DNA of 5,109 nt from DATLHO01 sp035539855 (GTDB lineage Bacteria; Bacteroidota; Ignavibacteria; OLB7), in contig DATLHO010000262.1 in NCBI GenBank assembly GCA_035539855.1, positions 1 to 5,109 of the forward strand, given 5' to 3'. The notes below the pieces were generated by a model. That model searched no databases. It was not told the origin of the DNA and was given only the letters and a program-made list of their open reading frames with translations. Position 1 is the stretch's first letter; each line of letters begins with the position of its first letter. The position numbers and the translations under genes were made by a program. Of the stretch, positions 1 to 5,109 are shown piece by piece.

Positions 1-49
1 CGTGAATCAGTACTTTCGGTGGACGCGGCGCCAACGACAACGATTCACG
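1..49. repeat. 8-bp inverted repeat upstream of clpB
   Basis: CGTGAATC (1-8) is exactly complementary to GATTCACG (42-49), with 33 bases between the arms. The right arm ends 7 bases before the clpB ATG. It lies where a heat-shock regulator could bind, but it does not match the CIRCE element (TTAGCACTC-N9-GAGTGCTAA). The left arm sits on the window edge, so its true length is unknown. An 8-bp match at this spacing could be chance. Confidence 0.3.
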
Positions 50-56
50 CACAGCC

Positions 57-1373
57 ATGAACTTCCAGAAGCTCACCCTCAAGTCGCAGGAGACGATGCA
101 GGCGGCGCAGGAGATCGCCAGCAGCTACGGTAATCAGTACATCGAGCCGGTCCATCTGCTCGGCGCGATGCTTCAGGACAGCGCCGGGATCATCCCTCCG
201 ATGCTCATGAAGATCGGAGCGAACGTCAACTACCTGAAGCTCAAGGTCAACGAGGCGATCGAAGCGATCCCGAAGGTCTCCGGCGCCACTGTCGGCAATC
301 AGTACCTCTCGCAGTCGACGGGCAAGCTCATCGAGTCGGCGATGAAGGAGGCCGAGAAGATGGGTGACGAGTTCGTCTCGGTCGAGCACCTGCTGCTGGC
401 CGCCGCGGACGAGAGCGCGACGCCGGCGGGACGCCTGCTGCGCGACCAGGGCGTGACGCACGACACGGTGCTGGCCTCGCTGCGCTCGATCCGCGGATCG
501 CAGCGTGTCACCGATCAGAATCCCGAGGACAAGTACCAGGCGCTCACGCGCTACGGCCGCAATCTCAACGACGCGGTGCGCAAGGGGAAGCTCGACCCGG
601 TCATCGGCCGCGAGGAGGAGATCCGGCGCGTCATGCAGGTGCTGATGCGGCGTACGAAGAACAACCCCGTGCTCATCGGCGAGCCCGGTGTCGGCAAGAC
701 CGCCATCGCCGAGGGGATCGCCATCCGCATCGTCCAGGGCGATGTGCCCGAAGGCCTCCGCACCAAGCAGATCGTCACGCTTGACATGGGATCGCTCGTC
801 GCCGGCACGAGCTTCCGCGGGCAGTTCGAGGAGCGGCTCAAGGCGATCGTCAACGAGGTCGCCGAGTCCAACGGAGAGATCATCCTCTTCATCGACGAGC
901 TGCACACGCTCGTCGGCGCAGGAGCGGCCCAGGGATCGGTCGATGCGGCGAACATCCTGAAGCCCGCGCTGGCGCGCGGCGAGCTTCGCACGATCGGAGC
1001 GACGACGCTCGACGAGTACCGCAAGCACATCGAGAAGGATCCCGCGCTCGAGCGTCGTTTCCAGCCCGTGTTCGTGCCCGAGCCGTCGCCGGAGGACACG
1101 ATCTCGATCCTCCGCGGGCTCAAGGAGCGCTACGAGGTCCATCACGGCGTTCGCATCACCGACTCGGCGATCGTCGCCGCGGCCCAGCTCTCCGACCGCT
1201 ACATCGCCGATCGATTTCTTCCCGACAAGGCGATCGATCTCATCGACGAGGCCGCGTCGAAGCTGCGCATCGAGATCGATTCGATGCCGTCGGAGCTCGA
1301 CTCGATCGAGCGGCGGATCCGCCAGCTCGAGATCGAGCGTGAGGCGCTGCGTCGCGAGCTCAACGCCCGGTGA
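57..1373 (+). CDS. clpB: Truncated ClpB disaggregase (N-domain plus first AAA+ module only)
   Basis: ClpB is a cytosolic AAA+ hexamer that threads aggregated proteins through its pore together with DnaK. This 438-residue product keeps two Clp_N repeats (about residues 5-57 and 82-140) and a complete first ATPase module: Walker A GEPGVGKT (208-215), pore loop with F253 where many family members have Tyr, Walker B with D280-E281, sensor-1 GATT (314-317), Arg fingers R333-R334, and the small-domain motif LPDKAIDLIDEAAS. The middle domain begins (QLEIEREALRRE) and then stops at residue 438. Full-length ClpB has roughly 860 residues, so most of the coiled-coil and the whole second AAA+ module are missing. 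Neither other forward frame after 1371 restores ClpB sequence, so one frameshift does not explain it. It could be a deletion remnant, a natural short form or an assembly join. No Shine-Dalgarno is visible; ATG 57 is chosen because the family N-terminus begins there. The family assignment is secure; function is doubtful. Confidence 0.9.
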   Translation: MNFQKLTLKSQETMQAAQEIASSYGNQYIEPVHLLGAMLQDSAGIIPPMLMKIGANVNYLKLKVNEAIEAIPKVSGATVGNQYLSQSTGKLIESAMKEAEKMGDEFVSVEHLLLAAADESATPAGRLLRDQGVTHDTVLASLRSIRGSQRVTDQNPEDKYQALTRYGRNLNDAVRKGKLDPVIGREEEIRRVMQVLMRRTKNNPVLIGEPGVGKTAIAEGIAIRIVQGDVPEGLRTKQIVTLDMGSLVAGTSFRGQFEERLKAIVNEVAESNGEIILFIDELHTLVGAGAAQGSVDAANILKPALARGELRTIGATTLDEYRKHIEKDPALERRFQPVFVPEPSPEDTISILRGLKERYEVHHGVRITDSAIVAAAQLSDRYIADRFLPDKAIDLIDEAASKLRIEIDSMPSELDSIERRIRQLEIEREALRRELNAR

Positions 1374-1379
1374 AAGCCG

Positions 1380-1385
1380 TATATT
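1380..1385 (+). promoter_or_regulatory. -10 box of a probable leaderless promoter for the TPR lipoprotein gene
   Basis: TATATT lies with its last base 6 bases before the ATG at 1392, in otherwise GC-rich sequence. The usual distance from a -10 box to the transcription start would place +1 at or next to the A of the ATG, giving a leaderless mRNA. There is no recognisable -35 at 17 bp spacing (AGCTCA at 1357-1362) and no Shine-Dalgarno before the start. The box falls in the 18-base gap after the clpB stop, so this gene probably has its own promoter rather than depending only on clpB transcription. Confidence 0.5.
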
Positions 1386-1391
1386 CGACCC

Positions 1392-2582
1392 ATGCTCTCC
1401 TCCGGCACGACTCTCCCCGACGAACATCCGCGTGACGATCGCTTCGCGATCCTCCGTGGCTGCGCGCTCGCGGGCGCGCTCGCGATCGCGGTCGTGCTGG
1501 GAAGCGGTTGCGGCAGCCGTCGCGCGCTCGTCGACCATCCGGACGACAGCACCGCGACGCCGACGACGAGCACGACCGGGACGCTGCCGGCCGGCATGAC
1601 CCTCGGCGAGCGGCTCGGACAGCTCGACGCGCTCATGCGCACCGCTCCGGCGGACTCGCTGCCGATCCTGCGCGATGAATACGATCGTCTGCTCGCCGAG
1701 CGCACGGGCGAGCCCGGATTCGTGCGCACGGGTGGCCCGTCGACGCAGGAGGCCGCGGCCGATACGACCCTTTCGATCACGGTCGAGCAGATCCCGACGT
1801 CATCCGACGACGCCGCTGGCGACGACATCGACGAGACCGCCACAGCCCGCCCGCGCCGAACCGACGAGCTCGTGACGAGCGACTTCCATCGCGACCAGAT
1901 CGACTCGGTCGGTGCCGCTCCGAGACGTGCAGCGCCCACGAGCGCGACGACGCCGGCGGTCGCCGATCCGTCGGGGACGTTCAAGGGATTGAGGCCGAGC
2001 GAGATCGCGACGATTCCCGGCCACGAGCGCGCTTCGAAGACCTCGAGCCGCCGGAGCGACGCGCGACGGACGACGGCACGCACCGCCGCATCACGCGCGT
2101 CGACCGCACGCACCGCCGCCGCTCGCAGCGCGCGACGCGATCGGTCGGAGTCTCGTACGGCATCGGCCGCTTCGACGCGAGCCAGTGAAGCGGCGCCGTC
2201 AAAAGGCGCAGCGGCAATCAACGGCCGCGGTGAGCGCAAGGCGCTCGTCGAGGGCATCGCCGCGGCGCGCGCCGGCAGGTATGCCGACGCCGTGACGAAG
2301 CTCGAGCCCGCGGTCCGCGCCGGTCGCGCCGGGTCCGACGGCAACTACTACTACGCGCTCGCCCTCGAGAAGTCCGGACAGGTCGATCGCGCCGCAAGCC
2401 AGTATCTGCGCGCCTCGCGAGCCGGCGGCCCGCTCGCGCAACGGTCCTACCTCGAGTACTGCCGGCTGCTCGCCCGCTCCGGCGATCGCCGCAAGGCTCG
2501 CGAGCTGCTGACGCAGTTCCTTCGTCGCAATCCCGACAGCACCCAGGCTGTCGCGGCGCGCCGCCTGCTCCAGACGCTGTAA
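1392..2582 (+). CDS. Predicted lipoprotein with basic Arg-pentad linker and C-terminal TPR repeats
   Basis: Not a gene I can name. The 396-residue product has an unusually long n-region containing acidic residues, a hydrophobic stretch (about 24-36) and a lipobox LGSGC with Cys40 as the probable lipidated residue, so it should be anchored on the periplasmic face of a membrane. A low-complexity Thr/Pro/Ser segment follows (about 53-65), then a helical stretch (70-105), an acidic tract (138-149) and a very basic Arg/Ala/Ser/Thr linker (213-263; 14 Arg and 1 Lys against 3 acidic residues). The C-terminus has three TPR-like helix pairs at about 283-316, 317-350 and 351-384, with typical Gly/Ala/Tyr spacing such as AGRYADAV and SGDRRKARELL. 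TPRs usually serve as protein-binding scaffolds; an envelope-assembly role is inference. The start is supported by the TATATT box and the correctly placed signal peptide. It is in frame with the clpB stop 18 bases upstream. Confidence 0.8.
   Translation: MLSSGTTLPDEHPRDDRFAILRGCALAGALAIAVVLGSGCGSRRALVDHPDDSTATPTTSTTGTLPAGMTLGERLGQLDALMRTAPADSLPILRDEYDRLLAERTGEPGFVRTGGPSTQEAAADTTLSITVEQIPTSSDDAAGDDIDETATARPRRTDELVTSDFHRDQIDSVGAAPRRAAPTSATTPAVADPSGTFKGLRPSEIATIPGHERASKTSSRRSDARRTTARTAASRASTARTAAARSARRDRSESRTASAASTRASEAAPSKGAAAINGRGERKALVEGIAAARAGRYADAVTKLEPAVRAGRAGSDGNYYYALALEKSGQVDRAASQYLRASRAGGPLAQRSYLEYCRLLARSGDRRKARELLTQFLRRNPDSTQAVAARRLLQTL
2052..2156 (+). repeat. 15-bp-period repeat encoding Arg-ending pentapeptides
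   Basis: Within the lipoprotein gene, residues 221-255 read as seven five-residue units with Arg in the last position of six of them (R225, 230, 235, 240, 245, 255; the sixth unit ends Asp250 but contains R248-R249). Examples are RTTAR, TAASR and ASTAR. At DNA level the 19-base stretch at 2071-2089 recurs at 2101-2119 with a single mismatch, offset 30 bases, which is two pentads. This suggests growth by slippage or tandem duplication. Confidence 0.75.
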
Positions 2583-2594
2583 CGGAGGCCCACG

Positions 2595-2637
2595 CATCGA
2601 CCGCGGAAACCCGCGCCCACCGGCGCCGCGGTCGGTG
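2595..2637 (+). terminator. Stem-loop after the TPR lipoprotein gene, possible terminator without U-tract
   Basis: CATCGACCGCGG (2595-2606) pairs with CCGCGGTCGGTG (2626-2637) over 12 positions, 11 Watson-Crick and one G-T, with a 19-base loop. It begins 12 bases after the TAA at 2580-2582 and ends 37 bases before the helicase start. No T-run follows, so it is not a classical intrinsic terminator. It could be a GC-rich terminator variant, a 3'-end stabiliser, or an element in the leader of the helicase gene. Confidence 0.4.
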
Positions 2638-2674
2638 AGCGCCGTAGTGAGATCGCACGACCACTGACTCGACA

Positions 2675-4483
2675 ATGCCCGGCACCGAACGAATGAGCGA
2701 CGGCCCCTCTGACGACCGATCGATGACCACGCTGCGCCCCGACACGACGACCGCACGGCCTCCCCTGCCCGGCATTTCGCTGCGCCCCGGCTTCACGCTC
2801 CGGCGCGGGCAGCACGCGTTTCTCGACCGCCTCGCCGCCGGACTCGAGCGCGGCGAGCGCAACCACCTCGGCGTCTTCGTCCCCGGCTACGGCAAGACGA
2901 TCACCGCACTGGCGGCCTTCGTCGTCGCGCACTCGCTCGGGCACGCGAAGAAGCTCGTCGTGTTCGTGCCGCGCGGCAACCTCCGCGACCAGTACGCCGA
3001 CCCGCGCGAGCTCGGGCGCGTCTTCCGCAACCTCGGAGCGCCGTCATACACGTTCTGCGTCGCGGATTCGGAGAAGGTCTTCCTGAAGAACCTCTCCACC
3101 GACATCATCATCACGACCTACCAGTACGCCAGCGGTCGCGGCGGCCACCGTGCGCTCAAGAAGTTCTGCGAGTCGGCCCCGGCGATGTTCGTCTTCGACG
3201 AGGTGCATCACCTGTCGGAGGACGGCACCTGGGCGCAGCAGATCGAGCAGTTCGCCTGCTCCTGCTCGGTCGCGCTCTCGGGAACGCCGATGCGCTCGGA
3301 CAACCAGACGCTCTTCGGCGTGCCTTTCACGACCGGGCAGGACGGCCAGCAGTACTACGTCGCGCTGCACGAGGTGACGATGCGCGACGCACACGAGGAA
3401 GGCCGCATCCTCAAGCGCGTCGAGGCGCACATCGTCGACTACCGCCTCAAGATGGTCCACACCGACACCGGCGAGATCGTCGAGATGTCGCTGTCGCAGA
3501 TGGCCGAGCTCGCGCGGACGAAGAACGACGTCGACACGTTCATGGCGCGCAAGCGCCTGCGCTTCCACGACGTGTACCTCCAGTCGCTGCTGACGCCCGC
3601 GTTCGCCACGTTCCGTCGCAAGCGCACCGAGCACGCGATGGAATCGATCGGGCGCACAGGCGCCTCGCCGCGCAACCACCAGATGCTCATCATCGCGATG
3701 AGCAACAAGCACGCGGCGGCGATCCTCGAGTTCGTCCGGCGGTGCTTCCCCGAGTTCTCCTCGGCGCGCATCGGACAGGACGTCGCGGCGCACGAGCGCG
3801 AGACCCTTCTCGCGGACTATCGCAACGGTTCGATCGACGTGATGGTGCAGGTCGACATGATCGGCGAGGGAACGGACATCAAGCCGATCAGCGTGATCGT
3901 CAAGGCCGACCTCGTCCGCGCGCTCTCGAAGACGCTGCAGCAGGTCTTCCGCGGGATGCGCTACTTCGACGGCTTCAGCGAGGCCGCCAACATCTGCGAC
4001 ATTTACGCCGCGAACGACTCGGAGGTCGTCGCCACGCTCGACTGGATCACGTCGGAAGAGCAGCTCGGTATCAGGCTCAAGCAGCTTCGCGAGATGGAGG
4101 AACAGGCAGCGCGCGCGGCGCCGACCGACAGCCCGTGGCAGCTTCGCGAGGTCGAGCACCGGAACATCCAGACGCATTCGCTCGAGCTGTTCCCGGAGTT
4201 CGTCAAGGAGGAGCCGCGGAGCGCATCGGCGTGGGTCGAGGAGCCCGATGCGGTCGACGTCAGCGCGCGCGAGCAGGAGCTCCGCCAGGAATGCGCCTTC
4301 CTCGCGCAGCAGCTCTCACACGTGCTGCGCGGCGCCGGCCGACCGACCGAGATCGCCTTCATTCACGCCGAGGCGAAGAAGCTGTTCTCCAAGGCGCAGG
4401 AGGAGCTCAGCCTCAAGGAGCTCGCGCGCAAGAAGGGCTGGCTCGAGCGCAGCATCAACGCGAGACGCCTGCTCGGCGGTTGA
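2675..4483 (+). CDS. Superfamily 2 DExH helicase (type III restriction subunit/RadD-like), with C-terminal extension
   Basis: This 602-residue protein is a nucleic-acid-stimulated ATPase with both RecA-like domains. Motifs: RRGQ before the ATPase core (43-46); motif I PGYGKT (70-75); Ia VVFVPRGNLRDQY (95-107); II DEVH (175-178); III SGTP (202-205); IV MLIIAMSN (337-344); V IGEGTD (396-401); VI QQVFRGMR (422-429), with Phe where many relatives have Gly and both arginines kept. Residues 240-330 form an insert or linker between the RecA domains. A charged, largely helical C-terminus (about 485-602) ends in a compact module (533-598) with IHAEAKKLF and LSLKELARKKGWLE, which I cannot assign. Size and motifs fit the ResIII/RadD class. 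The substrate is unknown; DNA repair or defence are guesses. No nuclease or methylase is adjacent. An in-frame TGA at 2648 bounds the start; ATG 2675 is the first, and Met7 (2693) or Met17 (2723) are possible since the core begins near residue 36. No Shine-Dalgarno is visible. Confidence 0.92.
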   Translation: MPGTERMSDGPSDDRSMTTLRPDTTTARPPLPGISLRPGFTLRRGQHAFLDRLAAGLERGERNHLGVFVPGYGKTITALAAFVVAHSLGHAKKLVVFVPRGNLRDQYADPRELGRVFRNLGAPSYTFCVADSEKVFLKNLSTDIIITTYQYASGRGGHRALKKFCESAPAMFVFDEVHHLSEDGTWAQQIEQFACSCSVALSGTPMRSDNQTLFGVPFTTGQDGQQYYVALHEVTMRDAHEEGRILKRVEAHIVDYRLKMVHTDTGEIVEMSLSQMAELARTKNDVDTFMARKRLRFHDVYLQSLLTPAFATFRRKRTEHAMESIGRTGASPRNHQMLIIAMSNKHAAAILEFVRRCFPEFSSARIGQDVAAHERETLLADYRNGSIDVMVQVDMIGEGTDIKPISVIVKADLVRALSKTLQQVFRGMRYFDGFSEAANICDIYAANDSEVVATLDWITSEEQLGIRLKQLREMEEQAARAAPTDSPWQLREVEHRNIQTHSLELFPEFVKEEPRSASAWVEEPDAVDVSAREQELRQECAFLAQQLSHVLRGAGRPTEIAFIHAEAKKLFSKAQEELSLKELARKKGWLERSINARRLLGG

Positions 4484-4571
4484 CAGGGCGGGTGCGAAGT
4501 GGCTCACAGCGGCCCGGCTCAGTCTGTCGCGGCGTCAAACGTGGCCGGTATCGTGAACGACTCGCCGTGCA

Positions 4572-5048
4572 TCATGTCACGAAGCGAGGCGAGGGCGCCG
4601 GCGCCGCGTGAAAGCGGCGCGCGTAGTTGATCTGCCCGAGGTGGTACATGAGGTGACCACTGAGGTGCATGAGAACCGCCCCGGTGGTCGGGAGCTCGTC
4701 GAGAAAGCGGGCGGGATACTCGCGCGCCACTTCCGCCTCATCGAGCTCTCCGAGAGCCCGCTCGACGACCGAGCGCGCCGTCGCGATCTCCGCGAGGACG
4801 CTTGCGCGCGGCACGTCGCGCGCGGCGAACTCGGCGTCGCGGTCACGGACATAGCCGGTGCTCCCGAGCGTCGCGCCGATGAAGTGCTGAAGGTTGCCGC
4901 AGAGGTGCAGCGCAAGCGCGCCCGGTGGATTCGTCGTCCCGGGAACGGCTCGCCAGAGATCGGCCTCGTGCTCGAACGCCTCGATCTCCACGCGCAGTCT
5001 GTCGATGTCGCGGAGCAGAATCTGTCGAATCGATGTGATGGTATTCAT
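4572..5048 (-). CDS. DinB-family four-helix-bundle metal-binding protein
   Basis: The 158-residue protein matches the DinB/YfiT-like fold in length and pattern: an N-terminal helix with an LLRDIDRLRVEIEAF-type pattern, a His-bearing helix (H48, with H55 also present, in HLCGNLQHFIG) and the family's late motif HLSGHLMYHLGQINYARR, giving H132-x3-H136-x2-Q139. In the family three histidines bind a divalent metal; here the set is probably H48, H132 and H136. Members are small cytosolic proteins, and some relatives are thiol-dependent transferases (bacillithiol, mycothiol), but most have no known substrate, so no reaction is assigned. The sequence appears complete, without signal peptide or membrane segment. 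It converges on the helicase gene with 88 bases between the stop codons, so it is a separate transcription unit. The start at 5048 is supported by a GATAAT box directly upstream. It probably belongs to the DinB_2 or DUF1572-like branch; I cannot decide which. Confidence 0.85.
   Translation of the reverse strand: MNTITSIRQILLRDIDRLRVEIEAFEHEADLWRAVPGTTNPPGALALHLCGNLQHFIGATLGSTGYVRDRDAEFAARDVPRASVLAEIATARSVVERALGELDEAEVAREYPARFLDELPTTGAVLMHLSGHLMYHLGQINYARRFHAAPAPSPRFVT
4601..4620. other. Perfect 7-bp GC hairpin between the convergent genes, possible terminator
   Basis: GCGCCGC (4601-4607) and GCGGCGC (4614-4620) form a perfect stem around the six-base loop GTGAAA. It lies inside the last codons of the DinB-family gene and about 120 bases beyond the helicase stop. 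It could slow or end readthrough from either strand, but no T-run follows on either side, and GC-rich coding sequence forms such hairpins by chance. The 88 bases between the two stop codons hold no stronger terminator that I can see. Confidence 0.25.
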
Positions 5049-5052
5049 GCGT

Positions 5053-5058
5053 ATTATC
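5053..5058 (-). promoter_or_regulatory. -10 box of a probable leaderless promoter for the DinB-family gene
   Basis: On the minus strand GATAAT ends 4 bases before the ATG at 5048. Transcription would begin at or just inside the start codon, implying a leaderless or nearly leaderless mRNA. No good -35 is seen at 16-18 bp. No purine-rich ribosome binding site lies upstream. The arrangement mirrors TATATT before the gene at 1392. Confidence 0.45.
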
Positions 5059-5109
5059 GTGGCGCTCGAAGCGGCGCGTGTGTCGTCGAGTGATCCCTCC
5101 CCCCAACCC

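Noticed and set aside
11..16. TACTTT as a -10 box for clpB
   Set aside because: It fits the TANNNT pattern loosely, but the -35 region would lie outside the window and the leader would not match the other two starts. Too weak to list.
45..1538. A 497-codon open frame on the minus strand, antisense to clpB
   Set aside because: Its product is Arg/Leu/Asp-rich low-complexity protein with no recognisable motif, as expected opposite a GC-rich gene. The plus strand encodes clear ClpB.
1339..1599. Possible frameshifted continuation of clpB
   Set aside because: I read both other forward frames beyond 1371. Neither resembles the ClpB middle domain or second AAA+ module, so a simple frameshift is excluded.
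1199..2344. A 381-codon minus-strand frame opposite the clpB end and the lipoprotein gene
   Set aside because: Ser/Arg/Ala-biased composition and no domain. The plus-strand frame has a signal peptide, lipobox and TPRs.
3044..4177. A 377-codon minus-strand frame antisense to the helicase
   Set aside because: Composition is typical of a mirrored GC-rich gene, and the opposite strand carries a full set of helicase motifs.
2675..4483. The helicase as part of a restriction or anti-phage system
   Set aside because: No methylase, nuclease or known defence partner is adjacent. The neighbours are an envelope lipoprotein and a convergent DinB-family gene, so the context gives no support.
4551..4582. 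TCGTGA/TCACGA inverted repeat as a terminator between the convergent genes
   Set aside because: Six-base arms with a 20-base loop, no extension and no T-run; consistent with chance.
3742..4611. A 289-codon plus-strand frame overlapping the helicase in another frame
   Set aside because: Arg/Gly/Ala-rich with no motif; a frame shadow of the helicase.
5095..5109. G-rich run on the minus strand (GGGTTGGGGGGAGGG) as a G-quadruplex
   Set aside because: Only three separated G-tracts are visible before the window ends, so a four-tract quadruplex cannot be claimed.

Overview
The window is GC-rich bacterial chromosomal DNA with dense, mostly G/C-ending codons. The ClpB-type protein at the left end resembles, from memory, ClpB of the Bacteroidetes/Gemmatimonadetes (FCB) branch: it starts MNFQKLT and carries a PKVSG-like N-domain linker. 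Two of the four genes have a -10-like hexamer only a few bases before the start codon, and none has a clear Shine-Dalgarno sequence. Together these suggest a high-GC member of the FCB group, such as Gemmatimonadota, that uses leaderless mRNAs. This placement is inference; there is no rRNA or other firm marker here.

Layout, left to right: (1) 57-1373 (+), a ClpB disaggregase that stops just inside the middle domain. It keeps the N-domain and the first AAA+ module and lacks the second. (2) 1392-2582 (+), a predicted lipoprotein with an acidic tract, a strongly basic linker with arginine every five residues, and three C-terminal TPR-like repeats. It starts 18 bases after the clpB stop, in the same reading frame, behind its own TATATT box. 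(3) A 12-bp stem-loop at 2595-2637 that may end this transcript. (4) 2675-4483 (+), a stand-alone superfamily 2 DExH helicase of the type III restriction-subunit/RadD-like class with an unassigned C-terminal extension. (5) 4572-5048 (-), a DinB-family four-helix metal-binding protein, convergent with the helicase, with a GATAAT box just before its start. No stretch over 300 bases lacks a gene. I see no tRNA, rRNA, CRISPR array, IS element or phage structural gene.

The genes do not form a recognisable pathway: a chaperone fragment, an envelope lipoprotein, a DNA/RNA helicase and a DinB-fold enzyme. No nuclease, methyltransferase or other partner that would make the helicase part of a defence system lies within the window. 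I do not find a convincing new multi-gene system. The points most worth a second look are the half-length ClpB, the arginine-pentad linker in the lipoprotein, the leaderless-type starts, and the helicase's C-terminal extension.
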